64,000 bases of DNA from assembly GCA_016195805.1 (NCBI GenBank), contig JACPYT010000015.1, positions 124,001-188,000 of the forward strand, written 5' to 3'. The DNA comes from Hydrogenophilales bacterium (GTDB lineage: Bacteria; Pseudomonadota; Gammaproteobacteria; Burkholderiales; Thiobacillaceae). A program made the translations under genes and the position numbers. Numbering within the stretch: position 1 is the first letter of the stretch; each line of letters begins with the position of its first letter. The notes under the pieces are model-generated. The model worked only from the letters and a program-made list of their open reading frames with translations. It did not search any database and was not told the origin of the DNA. Shown here in pieces: positions 30,590-39,591 of the stretch.

Positions 30590-31219
30590 ATGCTCATTGA
30601 CCCGAAACGCCGTGCAGCTTGTGAACGGCCAGTCCATGCAAGGCGTAGCTGCGCTCGTCAAGACGATTCGTTTCGGATCAATATCGAGTTGCCGGTCAGC
30701 GACGCCGACCGCCGCATCGCGCGGCTGGCGGCGCTGGCGATCGGCCTCACGCTGGCGGAAGCCGCGCTGCCGAGTCCGGTACCGGGGGTGAAGCCGGGGC
30801 TCGCCAACATCGTCATCCTGCTGGTGCTGCTGCAGCACGGGTGGCGCACGGCCGCCTGGGTGTCGGGCCTGCGCGTGCTGGCCGGCGGCCTGCTGCTGGG
30901 CAGCCTGTTTGCACCGGGTTTCTGGCTGTCATGCGCCGGTGCGCTGGTCAGCCTGACCGTACTGGCGCTGGCACGTCACCTGCCCAGCCGACATTTCGGC
31001 CCGGTCAGCCTGTCGGTGCTGGCGGCGTTCGGGCACATCGGCGGGCAGCTTGCCCTGGTGGGCGTGTGGCTGCTGCCAGGTGCCGCACTGATCAAGCTGC
31101 TACCGATATTTGCCGCAGCCGCGCTGGTTTTTGGCACGGTCAACGGCGTGATCGTGACGCGCATGCTTGCCGCCCCTGCACCAGCCGGGCGACAATCCGC
31201 GCCATGCACCCTCCCTTGA
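30590..31219 (+). CDS. Gx transporter family membrane protein (Hpre_diP_synt_I type)
   Basis: A very hydrophobic protein with about five membrane segments ([39 protein letters not shown]). It carries the [15 protein letters not shown] signature of the family once called heptaprenyl diphosphate synthase component I, now regarded as S-component-like transporters. The start is uncertain: ATG at 30590 lies in a small inverted-repeat element and the first about 33 residues look non-native. A TTG at 30689 would begin just before the conserved part. Its neighbours are the NusG-domain protein and ubiX. The substrate is unknown. Confidence 0.75.
   Translation: MLIDPKRRAACERPVHARRSCARQDDSFRINIELPVSDADRRIARLAALAIGLTLAEAALPSPVPGVKPGLANIVILLVLLQHGWRTAAWVSGLRVLAGGLLLGSLFAPGFWLSCAGALVSLTVLALARHLPSRHFGPVSLSVLAAFGHIGGQLALVGVWLLPGAALIKLLPIFAAAALVFGTVNGVIVTRMLAAPAPAGRQSAPCTLP
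30597..30681. repeat. small nested inverted-repeat element
   Basis: TTGACCCGAAACG (30597-30609) is complementary at 12 of 13 positions to 30669-30681. GCAGCT/AGCTGC forms a second stem inside. It overlaps the first codons of the longest reading of the membrane-protein gene, which makes that start doubtful. It may be a reduced relative of the larger structured elements, though no long sequence match is visible. Confidence 0.55.
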
Positions 31220-31821
31220 ATACCGTTACCCTTGCGCTGTCCGGCGCATCCGGCATGGCCTATGGCCTGCGTCTGCTCGAATGCCTGCTGGCGGCCGACC
31301 TGCAGGTCACCCTACTGGTGTCGCAGGCGGCGCACATCGTCGCCAAGCAGGAACTCGGCGTGGCACTGCCCGCGCGCGCCGGCGACCTAGAAAAGCAGCT
31401 GTCCGAAGGCCTCAATGTACGCGACGGCCAACTCCGCGTATTCGGCCGCGAGGACTGGAATGCGCCGGTCGCGTCCGGTTCCAATCCGGCCGATGCGATG
31501 GTGGTCTGCCCGTGTTCGATGGGCACGCTTGCCGCCATCGCCCACGGCCTGTCCGACAACCTGATCGAGCGCGCGGCCGACGTGATGCTGAAGGAGCAGA
31601 AGAAGCTGATCCTCGTTCCGCGCGAAGCGCCGTTTTCTACGCTGCACCTGGAGAACATGCTGGCGCTGTCGCGGATGAATGCGGTGATTCTGCCCGCCAA
31701 TCCCGGTTTCTATCATCGTCCGCAGTCGGTCGAGGACATCGTCGACTTCATCGTCGCGCGCATTCTCGACCAGCTGGGCATCCAGCACGCATTGATGGCG
31801 CGCTGGGGCGAGGACCGGTGA
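31204..31821 (+). CDS. ubiX: flavin prenyltransferase UbiX
   Basis: Attaches a dimethylallyl group to FMN to make the prenylated flavin cofactor used by UbiD decarboxylase in ubiquinone synthesis. 205 residues starting with the conserved [17 protein letters not shown], with a central [28 protein letters not shown] and [20 protein letters not shown] at 31204 gives this normal N-terminus; it overlaps the upstream gene by 16 bases. ubiD is not in the window. Confidence 0.96.
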   Translation: MHPPLNTVTLALSGASGMAYGLRLLECLLAADLQVTLLVSQAAHIVAKQELGVALPARAGDLEKQLSEGLNVRDGQLRVFGREDWNAPVASGSNPADAMVVCPCSMGTLAAIAHGLSDNLIERAADVMLKEQKKLILVPREAPFSTLHLENMLALSRMNAVILPANPGFYHRPQSVEDIVDFIVARILDQLGIQHALMARWGEDR

Positions 31822-31826
31822 GCGCC

Positions 31827-32429
31827 ATGCCCAAGCAATCCAGGCCCGAGCAATCCAGACTCCCGCTGTTCCCGCTCAATACCGTGGTGTTCCCCGGGGG
31901 GCGGATGCCGCTGCGGATCTTCGAACAGCGCTATCTGGACATGATCAAGCAGGCCATCGCCGACAACACGCCGTTCGGCATCTGCGCCATCCGCGAAGGC
32001 ACGGAAACCGGCACCCCGGCGGTTCCCTACCCGATCGGCACCCGCGTACACGTCACCGGATGGGACATGCCGGAAACCGGCATCCTGCATATCGATACCC
32101 AGGCGCAGGAACGCTTCGTCATTCGCAGCCTCCACACCGAACCCAATGGCCTGCTGATCGGCACGGTGGACGAGGTCAGCGCCGAACCCGCGACGGCCGT
32201 GCCGCGCGAGCTTGAACTTGCCATCGAAATCCTGCGCCATATCATCGACGAATACGGCGCCGACCGTTTTCCCGCCCCGCACGACTTCGATAATGCCGCG
32301 TGGGTGGGCTACCGGCTGTCCGAAGTCCTGCCGCTCAAACTCTCCATCAAGCAAAACCTGCTGGAAATGAACGACAGCGTGACGCGCCTGCGCATCCTCG
32401 CCGGCTTCATCAAGAAGCAGATCAACTGA
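31827..32429 (+). CDS. LON substrate-binding domain protein
   Basis: 200 residues consisting of a Lon N-terminal domain without protease or ATPase parts: LPLFPLNTVVFPGGRMPLRIFEQRYLDMI followed by FGICAIREG. Such stand-alone proteins are common in proteobacteria and have no settled function; binding of unfolded peptides is an inference. ATG at 31827 is favoured, with GTG at 31818 as alternative. Its stop overlaps the start of the next gene. Confidence 0.88.
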   Translation: MPKQSRPEQSRLPLFPLNTVVFPGGRMPLRIFEQRYLDMIKQAIADNTPFGICAIREGTETGTPAVPYPIGTRVHVTGWDMPETGILHIDTQAQERFVIRSLHTEPNGLLIGTVDEVSAEPATAVPRELELAIEILRHIIDEYGADRFPAPHDFDNAAWVGYRLSEVLPLKLSIKQNLLEMNDSVTRLRILAGFIKKQIN

Positions 32430-32974
32430 TGGCGCGCTTCTATCCTGCGCTCGAAGAAAAACATCGCGCCTTCATCGCCGCGCAGAAGATTTTCTTCACT
32501 GCCACCGGCACCGCCGAAAGCCACCTCAACCTGTCGCCCAAGGGCATGGACAGCCTGCGCGTGCTGTCCGACCGGCGCGTCGCCTACCTCGACCTCACCG
32601 GCAGCGGCAACGAAACCGCCGCGCATCTGGCGCACGATGGCCGCATGACGATGATGTGGTGCAGCTTCGACGCCGACCCGCTGATCCTGCGCCTGTACGG
32701 TCGCGGCCGCGCCGTGCGCCGGCAGGATCCCGAATGGGGCGGACTCCGCCGCCACTTTTCCGCGCTGCCCGGCGAGCGCCAGCTCATCGTGCTCGACGTC
32801 GAATCGGTGCAAACCTCCTGCGGCTACGCCGTGCCCCAGTACACCTATCGCGGCGAGCGCGACACCCTGGCGCGCTGGGCCGAGAAAAAGGGCGCGGTGG
32901 GTTTGCTGGATTACTGGCGCGAGAAAAACCGGGTCAGCATCGACGGCCTGCCGACGGGCCTGCTGGAGGACTGA
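32429..32974 (+). CDS. pyridoxamine 5'-phosphate oxidase-fold protein
   Basis: 181 residues in the split-barrel flavin-binding fold: FFTATGTAESHLNLSPKGMDSLRVL, LTGSGNETAAHL and MMWCSFDADPLILRLYG, which match the family often annotated as pyridoxamine 5'-phosphate oxidase-like. A cofactor (FMN or F420-like) and substrate are not shown by the sequence. The start overlaps the upstream stop (TGATG). Confidence 0.85.
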   Translation: MARFYPALEEKHRAFIAAQKIFFTATGTAESHLNLSPKGMDSLRVLSDRRVAYLDLTGSGNETAAHLAHDGRMTMMWCSFDADPLILRLYGRGRAVRRQDPEWGGLRRHFSALPGERQLIVLDVESVQTSCGYAVPQYTYRGERDTLARWAEKKGAVGLLDYWREKNRVSIDGLPTGLLED

Positions 32975-33009
32975 GGCGAGCCCGTTCCGCAGGCAGGCCG
33001 CAGTGCTTC

Positions 33010-34923
33010 TCAGAAGCCGAACATGTGATCCAGGGAGAAGGCCGTATCGCCGTCGAGGGCGCCGTGATAGCCGAACAGCCGGCACGTCGCGTCGCGGATG
33101 ATGACGTAGGCGCCGGCCCCGGCGCGCCCCCTGGCTTCGGCATCGAACATTTCCCGATAGCGCCAAAGCAGGGAGCCGCCGCACGGAATCTGCACCTGCC
33201 GAAGCGCGACTTCGCGGCCCAGCGCATCGTACAGGGCGAGCGTTGTGGTGGACATGGCGTGCCAAGGCGTCGACGCCGAATAGATCAGGTGGCAGAAGGT
33301 ATCCAGCGGGTCGTCAGCCAGGCGCAGGAACAGGCGGGTGCTGAGTCCGGGCGGGGCGCTCGCATAGGACTGCGGCTCGTTCCTGTAGGTCAGCACGGTA
33401 TTGAACATATGCGCACCGAAGCTGGTTTCGGCGATATGTCCGCTGGCCTTCTGCGTGTAGCGGAACAGGCTGTGGAGCCAGCCATCGGCCGAGCCGCCCT
33501 GGCTGAATTCATACACCAGCTCCACGTGGCCGTAGCCGCTCGGCAAGGTCAGTCCCTGCTCGCGCAGGAAACCGCCGAGATCGAACTCGGTCTCGGCGCT
33601 GCGCGGCAGGCAGCCCAGCGCATGGCGCGCCACCTCGGCGCCAGTCGCGTCGTAGAGGATGACCATGAGGGGCAGGTCCTGCTGCGCGGTGGACATCGGC
33701 GTGGGCTGCAGGAGGCTGTCCCATTGTGCGGTCGGCAGGATCGGCGCGGGCAGGATGTAGCCCTTGCCCATCAGCGCGCCCAACTTGGGGATCACCGGGT
33801 CGGCGACCAGGTCGTTGCGTTCCACATTGGCATGCGCAATGCGGCTGCGTCCGTTCTTCGCATGCACTTCGTAGCGCGGCCGCACGAAATACCGGCCCGC
33901 CTGGACCTCGATCTGCTGCGGCCAGCGCGCCTGCGGCAGCAGCGTGGCAACCTCCAGCGGGTAGCTGGCGAAAGGCGGGATTTCCTCGTCCAGCCAGGCG
34001 ATTTCCTCGCTTCCCATCAGGTTCACCCCGATGCCCCGCTTCGGGATCGTCACCGGATGGCTGTTCTGGATCCACAGCACGACGGTCTCATCGGACTTCG
34101 GCGCGGGCAAACCGGCATACAGATCCGAGGGCCAGGCATTCGCATCGTGGGTGCAGGAAAGCTTCGTGGGATCGTCGCCGTAGGTGTCGAGCGCATATTT
34201 GACGACGTCATGTCCCGCCACGCCCAGCACGTGCATGAACAGCGAGCCGGTGAATTCACCGAGGTTGAAGCGTCGGCGCACCGCCTGGCTGTCCACCACA
34301 AGACTGGCACCCGGTGCGGGAATCGCATCCTGCCACTGGGCCAGCACCCCGCCCGCCTGGTCGAACAGGCAAAACCACACCGCAGGCGGCTTGGGTGCAC
34401 CCCAGCCTGTCCAGTAGTCGGACGTCACGATGCGCGTGTGCCAGCCCTGGGCGTCGCGCAGCAGCGCGAAGTTGGTGGCGAAGTTGAGTGGATCGAGATA
34501 GCGCCGGCGATTCGTGAGCATCTCGTCGGGGATCCGGATCTCGTCCAGGCTGACGATGTCCGTCCCCGCCGGGACTAGATGACCCATCTGCGCAATCAGG
34601 CGCTTCGCATCAAACGCAACGACGAACAGGATGGAAGCCTGTGTTCCCTGCAAGCGGGTCACCGGCTGGGTCTCGTGTCCCAGCACGGTCCTGCCCAGGT
34701 CTTCCAGCCGCTGAACGAACACGCCCCGCAGATCCAGCGCGGACGGATCCTGGAACTCGAAAAAACCTTCCGCCATGCCAAGGGGATCGTAGACGGCCAC
34801 CGGCCCGCGTCCCAGTTTGGCCATCAGGGCGGCCGCCTTGTCGACCGTCAGGGGATGGCCCAGTGCCTTGAAGAAACTGCTCCCACCCTTGGCATTGCTG
34901 AATGTTTCGATTTTGATCGGCAT
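33010..34923 (-). CDS. protein of unknown function, 637 residues
   Basis: I do not recognise this family. There is no signal peptide and no clear membrane segment. The sequence is rich in aromatic and beta-forming segments. Several phrases recur in similar form, for example VWFCLFDQAGGVLAQWQDAIPAPGASL, LMVILYDATGAEVARHALGCLP and TLALYDALGREVALRQVQIPCGGSL. Each has the form 'LYD.xG.EVA..xxxxPxGxSL', which suggests three repeated beta-sandwich-like units. The gene runs in the same direction as the upstream ELM1-like gene but is 190 bases from it. ATG at 34923 is preceded by only a weak ribosome site. Codon use looks like that of its neighbours. Confidence 0.75.
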   Translation of the reverse strand: MPIKIETFSNAKGGSSFFKALGHPLTVDKAAALMAKLGRGPVAVYDPLGMAEGFFEFQDPSALDLRGVFVQRLEDLGRTVLGHETQPVTRLQGTQASILFVVAFDAKRLIAQMGHLVPAGTDIVSLDEIRIPDEMLTNRRRYLDPLNFATNFALLRDAQGWHTRIVTSDYWTGWGAPKPPAVWFCLFDQAGGVLAQWQDAIPAPGASLVVDSQAVRRRFNLGEFTGSLFMHVLGVAGHDVVKYALDTYGDDPTKLSCTHDANAWPSDLYAGLPAPKSDETVVLWIQNSHPVTIPKRGIGVNLMGSEEIAWLDEEIPPFASYPLEVATLLPQARWPQQIEVQAGRYFVRPRYEVHAKNGRSRIAHANVERNDLVADPVIPKLGALMGKGYILPAPILPTAQWDSLLQPTPMSTAQQDLPLMVILYDATGAEVARHALGCLPRSAETEFDLGGFLREQGLTLPSGYGHVELVYEFSQGGSADGWLHSLFRYTQKASGHIAETSFGAHMFNTVLTYRNEPQSYASAPPGLSTRLFLRLADDPLDTFCHLIYSASTPWHAMSTTTLALYDALGREVALRQVQIPCGGSLLWRYREMFDAEARGRAGAGAYVIIRDATCRLFGYHGALDGDTAFSLDHMFGF

Positions 34924-35113
34924 GAAGATTTCCGGTTGGATTCGCTTCGCGGAGCCCCATGGCGCCAGAGGGAATCCGCGAATGAAAGGACATGAACCCT
35001 CGAATCTTAAAGGGCTTGCCAGCTTGGCACAAATCGCGCCCGCGTCTGATCCGACGCAATGCGTGCAGGAACCTGCAACCAGATGAAGCCGGGCGACGCC
35101 GGAAGATTACGGC

Positions 35114-36070
35114 TCAGGAATTCCCAAGACGATTGCGTATTTCCCGAGCAACCCTGCCGACATCGTCAAGCGCAGGGTAGCTCCAGCTTTCCAGCGTCCC
35201 GGTAAAAGGCCGCGTATACCCCCCCGCACGCATGGCCTCGTGAAACAGCCGAAACTTCCGGTTGCCGCCTTCCAGTTCCACCACAAAGACGGGCTTGCCG
35301 GTGGTGCAGGCTTCCGAAACCATGTTGACCGAATCCGCCGTCACCACGATGGTGTCCGCCAGCGCGAGGTAGGCGAGATAGGGATTTTCGCCCGTACCGT
35401 CCCAGATGTAGGCGGGGGTGTGCGCCAGCGCGTCACGCAATGCGGCTTCCACTTCGGCCCCGGTGCGGCGCGACGGGGTGAGGAGAATCCCCGCGCCGGT
35501 CGATGCCGACAGGGCGGCGAGCTGCTCGCCCAATGCCCGGCCAATCTCGGGCGTCAGGCGATAGCATTTGTTGGTGCCGCCAACCAGAACCGCCACGCGC
35601 GGCCGCGGCAGGTAGGCGAACTTTTCTGCGAAACGCGCCCCGGCCTCGTGGATGCGCGTCGGCGTGATCGTATGCAGGCCACCCAGCGTAGGGATGACAT
35701 TCGGACGATTGCAGCGGTCATGCTGCGGCGTGACGATGACGTCGAATTCGTCGTAGGCGGTGTGCGGATCCTGGATGCGGATATTGAACGTGCGCCCGCC
35801 GCTGGCGCGCTTGATGGCCAGCGCCACCGCGACGGTCAGCCGCCCGGTGCCGATCACCACGTCCGGCCAGGGCGGTTCGATGGCATCGCTGCCCGGGCCC
35901 AGAAAACGCAGGGGCGCCAGCCACAGCTGCGGCGGCAGGTGCTTCCAGGGCGCGACCGGCTCGAGGCGTTTCTGCACCACGTCCAGCCCCAATGCCTGGG
36001 CCAGGCCGAGGGATTGATTGTCCATGCCCGGCACGCCAACGGTCAGAACCCAACAGGTCTTGGCTTGCAT
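35114..36070 (-). CDS. ELM1-like protein (GT-B-fold, DUF1022)
   Basis: 318 residues matching the 'mitochondrial fission ELM1' family: VLTVGVPGMDNQSLGLAQALGL at the start, IGTGRLTVAVALAIKRASGG, VLVGGTNKCYRLTPE and the C-terminal DTIVVTADSVNMVSEACTTGKPV. The fold is related to glycosyltransferases, and bacterial members often lie near LPS or cell-surface genes. The name comes from a plant protein and does not imply fission here. The substrate is unknown. Confidence 0.88.
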   Translation of the reverse strand: MQAKTCWVLTVGVPGMDNQSLGLAQALGLDVVQKRLEPVAPWKHLPPQLWLAPLRFLGPGSDAIEPPWPDVVIGTGRLTVAVALAIKRASGGRTFNIRIQDPHTAYDEFDVIVTPQHDRCNRPNVIPTLGGLHTITPTRIHEAGARFAEKFAYLPRPRVAVLVGGTNKCYRLTPEIGRALGEQLAALSASTGAGILLTPSRRTGAEVEAALRDALAHTPAYIWDGTGENPYLAYLALADTIVVTADSVNMVSEACTTGKPVFVVELEGGNRKFRLFHEAMRAGGYTRPFTGTLESWSYPALDDVGRVAREIRNRLGNS

Positions 36071-36265
36071 CGCGTGTTATCCGTATGAGTATCCAGTCGA
36101 TTTCGCACGCGACATGGTACGTGAAGCCAGACCCTGCGGTGTCGTCACTGTGCAGAAGATTTCTGTGTAGCCTGCAACAGAATGGCACCGAGCGCTACGA
36201 CCTTGGGGGTCCGGGGTAAACTTGGCACACACCCCGGCACCACCCCGCCGGATACAGGAGACTGC

Positions 36266-36472
36266 ATGATGAAATGGACCCTGATTCCGCTTGCACTGAG
36301 CCTGGCCGCCTGCGACGCCACGCCACCGCCGCAGCCCAAAACCGCCCCCACGCCGAACCCAGTATTCCAGACGCAGATTCAGGAGATGAAGAAAGCGCGG
36401 GCAGTTGAAGGTCAGGTGATGGATGCGGCGCAGGCGCAACGCAAGCAGATCGACGACGCCACACAGCAATAG
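36266..36472 (+). CDS. small lipoprotein
   Basis: 68 residues with a clear lipobox (LSLAAC, cysteine at about residue 17) after a short signal helix (WTLIPLALSL). A Pro-rich spacer and a charged helical tail follow (QIQEMKKARAVEGQVMDAAQAQRKQID). AGGAG precedes the ATG by five bases. It would be anchored to a membrane with a short coiled segment outside. I do not recognise a family; the size suits a structural or complex-stabilising lipoprotein. Confidence 0.82.
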   Translation: MMKWTLIPLALSLAACDATPPPQPKTAPTPNPVFQTQIQEMKKARAVEGQVMDAAQAQRKQIDDATQQ

Positions 36473-36500
36473 CGCACATGCGCGCGGCGGCCGAAGCAGC

Positions 36501-37289
36501 CTAGGGTTGCGCAATCAGCCGCTGCACCACGGCCCCCGCCAGCATCAGCCCGAACAGCGGCGGCATGTAGCTGATGGTGCCGTTGACCGCGCGGGCGCGC
36601 CCGCGCCCCTCGACCGGCTGCGGCGGCAAGGGCGCGCGCCCGGGCTCGTCGGAAAACACGGTGAGCACGCCTTTGGGAATGCCACGCTTCCTGAGCCGCT
36701 TGCGCATCACCGAGGCGAGCGGGCACATTTCGGTCTTCGAAATGTCGGCGATCCGGATGCGGGTGGGGTCGAGCTTGTTGCCGGCCCCCATGCTGGAGGC
36801 GACCTTGAGGCCGCGCTCGACGCTGCTGGCGACCAGCGCGACCTTGCAGTTGAGCGAGTCGATGCAGTCGATGACGAAATCGACGTCGGCCGGCACGATG
36901 TCGGCCACGGTTTCCGGAATCAGGAATTCCCGGATCACGCTGAGTTCGCACTCAGGGTTGATGTCACGGATGCGCGCCGCCATCAGTTCCGCTTTCGGCT
37001 GCCCCACGGTGGAGAGCAGCGCAGGCAACTGGCGGTTGATGTTCGACACGGCGACCACATCGTGGTCGATCAAGGTCAGCCGTCCCACCCCGGCACGCGC
37101 CAGCGCCTCGGCGCAATACGATCCGACCCCGCCCAGCCCCGCCACCAGCACGTGCGCACGGGCAAGCCGCGCCTGCTCGCCGGCATCGAGCAGAATCCGG
37201 GTGCGTTCAAATTGCGGCAGCAGTGCTGCGTCTATACGATCTTTCACGGGATTTATCCCATCGAAAGTCGGAGTCTCCTTGTGAGGCAT
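36501..37289 (-). CDS. tcdA: tRNA threonylcarbamoyladenosine dehydratase
   Basis: ThiF/E1-like enzyme that cyclises t6A at position 37 of ANN-decoding tRNAs using ATP. 262 residues with FERTRILLDAGEQARLARAHVLVAGLGGVGSYCAEALARAG, the nucleotide-binding loop, and DFVIDCIDSLNCKVAL further on. The N-terminal about 14 codons derive from a REP-like repeat, so GTG at 37247 is an alternative. ATG at 37289 has GGGGAG upstream. It is divergent from DUF2905, with only 16 bases between the two start codons as called. Confidence 0.93.
   Translation of the reverse strand: MPHKETPTFDGINPVKDRIDAALLPQFERTRILLDAGEQARLARAHVLVAGLGGVGSYCAEALARAGVGRLTLIDHDVVAVSNINRQLPALLSTVGQPKAELMAARIRDINPECELSVIREFLIPETVADIVPADVDFVIDCIDSLNCKVALVASSVERGLKVASSMGAGNKLDPTRIRIADISKTEMCPLASVMRKRLRKRGIPKGVLTVFSDEPGRAPLPPQPVEGRGRARAVNGTISYMPPLFGLMLAGAVVQRLIAQP
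37236..37281 (-). repeat. REP-like repeat, third copy, at the start of tcdA
   Basis: On the minus strand: GGAGACTCCGACTT, a short spacer, GGGATAAATCCC palindrome, then GTGAAAGATCGTATA. It is nearly the same as the copy at the antiporter start (22006-22047). In both, a tiny ATG-GGN-TAA reading frame precedes the gene's possible start. Confidence 0.7.
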
Positions 37290-37305
37290 CGGCTAAAATC
37301 TCCCC

Positions 37306-37506
37306 ATGATGAAATGGCTGGTGACACTCGTTCTGGCGTTATTGGTATTGGGCCTGCTCACGCCCTGGCTCAACCGCCTGGGGCTGGGCCGGCTGCCTGG
37401 CGATATTCAGGTCCGACATAAACGAGGCGTATTCTACTTCCCCTTCGCCAGCGTCATTCTCACGTCGCTGGCGCTCTCGCTGCTCGTCCATCTGTTCGGC
37501 CGATGA
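37306..37506 (+). CDS. DUF2905 family small membrane protein
   Basis: 66 residues with two membrane helices (LVTLVLALLVLGLLTPWL and SVILTSLALSLLVHLF) joined by the family hallmark LGRLPGDIQVRHKRGVFYFPFAS. DUF2905 proteins are widespread and have no known function. It starts at ATG 37306 and lies 34 bases before greB. Confidence 0.9.
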   Translation: MMKWLVTLVLALLVLGLLTPWLNRLGLGRLPGDIQVRHKRGVFYFPFASVILTSLALSLLVHLFGR

Positions 37507-37540
37507 ACAAGGCGCCTGCCCAAAGGATGCCTTATCCCAA

Positions 37541-38101
37541 ATGAATAAAGCCTTCGTCAAGGAAACCGACGCTGCGGACGCCGACGAGGACGACCTCGCC
37601 GCGCCGGCGCTGCCTGCCGGGTCGAAGAATTACATGACGCCCGCGGGCTACGCGCAGCTTGATGCCGAATTCAACCAGCTGTGGAAGGTCGAGCGCCCCA
37701 GGCTGGTGGAAACCATCTCCTGGGCGGCAAGCAACGGCGACCGCTCGGAAAACGGCGACTACATCTACGGCAAGAAGCGGCTGCGCGAGGTCGATCGCCG
37801 CATCCGTTTTTTATCCAAGCGACTGGAACACGCCGAGGTCGTCGACCCCGCCCGGCGCGAAGCCACCGACCAGGTGTTCTTCGGCGCCACCGTCACGGTC
37901 GCCGATCAGGACGGCATCGAGGCCACCTACGCCATCGTCGGCATCGACGAGGCCGACGCCGGGCGCGGCCGCATCGCGTGGATCTCGCCGATGGCGCGCG
38001 CGCTGCTGAAGGCGCGCGAAGGCGACACCGTCAGCGTGCAGACGCCGGAAGGACGACGCGAGGTGGAAATCGTCGAAGTGCGCTACCAGGCGATCGATTG
38101 A
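37541..38101 (+). CDS. greB: transcript cleavage factor GreB
   Basis: Rescues backtracked RNA polymerase by stimulating RNA cleavage. 186 residues: an acidic N-terminal extension of about 28 residues, then the coiled-coil domain (YMTPAGYAQLDAEFNQLWKVERP, SENGDYIYGKKRLREVDRRIRFLSKRL). The coiled-coil tip carries the NGD/ENGDY acids used in catalysis. The C-terminal FKBP-like domain ends with REVEIVEVRYQ. The coil has the GreB rather than GreA wording. Confidence 0.95.
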   Translation: MNKAFVKETDAADADEDDLAAPALPAGSKNYMTPAGYAQLDAEFNQLWKVERPRLVETISWAASNGDRSENGDYIYGKKRLREVDRRIRFLSKRLEHAEVVDPARREATDQVFFGATVTVADQDGIEATYAIVGIDEADAGRGRIAWISPMARALLKAREGDTVSVQTPEGRREVEIVEVRYQAID

Positions 38102-38311
38102 GCGGAGTGCGCGCGTTGTCGTGTCCCCTGCTCGGTCAATACCGAGGGGGATGTCAACAGAAAAAAGGAAGTTCATTCCATTACAGGGAAGGGCTTTCCT
38201 TCGGCCTAAGCAGCCGTGTAAGGGCAGATCGGTCGCCCTGTTCACGATTCATATTTGTGCAATGCGGTGTGTCTAAGCTGGCCTACAAGACAAACCACAT
38301 TCCTTGCCACC

Positions 38312-39586
38312 ATGAATATGCTGCGCGCCCTGCGGCACCGGAATTTCCGCCTGTTCTTTTTTGGGCAAGGCACATCCCTGATCGGAACCTGGATACAGCA
38401 AGCCGCGATGAGTTGGCTGGTATATCGTCTCACGGGTTCAACCCTGCTGCTTGGATTCACTGCCTTCGCAGGGCAGATTCCCATCTTGCTGCTGGCGCCC
38501 GTTGCGGGTGTTTGGTCTGACCGGTTCGATCGCCGGAAACTATGGTTGGGCACGCAGGTGCTATCCTTGCTGCAGGCATTGGCGTTGGCAGGACTGGCCT
38601 TCAGCGGTTTCGTGGCGGTCTGGCACATTGTGGTCATGGCGGTCCTGCTGGGCATCATCACAGCCTTTGAAACACCCATTCGCCAGTCCATGATGACTCA
38701 CATGGTGGATGACCAGAGCGACCTTACCAATGCGATCGCCCTCAACTCTTTCACGGTCAACGTCGCGAGGCTCCTCGGTCCGACCATCGCTGGGCTTGTA
38801 ATCGCGCTTGTAGGCGAGGCTACCTGTTTTCTATTGAACGGTCTGTCTTACGTGGCCGTTATCGTCGCACTGCTCAGCATGCGCGTATCGCAGGAGCGCA
38901 GCTCAAAACATGGGGTCGCCTGCACCCTGAAGGACGGATTGGCGTACGCCTTCAACGCTGTGGAAATACGCGGCTCATTGCTTTTCCTCGCCTTGGTGAG
39001 CTTCATGGCAACGCCCTATCTCGTCTTGCTCCCTGTTTACGCGAAAGACGTGTTCCATGGGAGCGCGCAGACACTGGGCTTCCTCATGAGCTCTGCGGGC
39101 CTGGGCGCGATTGTTGGAACCGTCTTCTTGGCGTCGCGCAAGAATGTCGGAAAGCTGCGGAGTGTCACCCTGCTGGCGGGAACGTGTGCGGGCATTGCCC
39201 TCATGGGTTTCGCCTTGTCGACAACTCTCTGGGTATCGTTACTGCTGATGGGGCTCGTGGGGTTTGGGGTCGTAGTCACCGCAGCGTCTACCAATATGTC
39301 GTTGCAGACGGCCGTCGAAGGACGCTTCCGCGGGCGCGTGATGGCAATGTATACGATTGCCTATCTCGGCGTGTCGCCCCTTGGCGGCCTCGCCGCGGGC
39401 GTGCTGGCCGATCACATTGGCACGCCCGATGCGCTGTTTACGGGTGGTCTGCTCTGCGCGCTGGGCGGCCTTGCCTTTTCGCGCAACCTTCTACGTGACC
39501 TCGTGCGTGCACCATTCCGGCAAGGTCAACGAAACGGGGCACGTCGCCTCGATCTGGGTGCCCCGACCACGGTGATGCCCGCGTAA
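38312..39586 (+). CDS. MFS exporter (EntS/MFS_3 type)
   Basis: 424 residues with about twelve membrane segments and the MFS_3 start LRHRNFRLFFFGQGTSLIGTWIQQAAMSWLVYRLTGS, then GVWSDRFDRRKL (motif A-like) and FETPIRQSMMTHMV. Such transporters export siderophores or drugs by proton antiport; the substrate is unknown. ATG at 38312 gives the family N-terminus; a longer start at 38255 is less likely. The DNA from about 38.1 to 39.9 kb has visibly more A/T at third positions than its neighbours, suggesting later arrival. Greb and the downstream genes are otherwise housekeeping. Confidence 0.9.
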   Translation: MNMLRALRHRNFRLFFFGQGTSLIGTWIQQAAMSWLVYRLTGSTLLLGFTAFAGQIPILLLAPVAGVWSDRFDRRKLWLGTQVLSLLQALALAGLAFSGFVAVWHIVVMAVLLGIITAFETPIRQSMMTHMVDDQSDLTNAIALNSFTVNVARLLGPTIAGLVIALVGEATCFLLNGLSYVAVIVALLSMRVSQERSSKHGVACTLKDGLAYAFNAVEIRGSLLFLALVSFMATPYLVLLPVYAKDVFHGSAQTLGFLMSSAGLGAIVGTVFLASRKNVGKLRSVTLLAGTCAGIALMGFALSTTLWVSLLLMGLVGFGVVVTAASTNMSLQTAVEGRFRGRVMAMYTIAYLGVSPLGGLAAGVLADHIGTPDALFTGGLLCALGGLAFSRNLLRDLVRAPFRQGQRNGARRLDLGAPTTVMPA

Positions 39587-39591
39587 TCTGC

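Noticed and set aside
35026-35041. TGGCACAAATCGCGCC as a sigma54 promoter
   Set aside because: Weak -12 and no gene downstream on that strand.
36226-36245. TGGCACA before the small lipoprotein as a sigma54 promoter
   Set aside because: The -12 dinucleotide is GG, not GC, at the required ten-base spacing.
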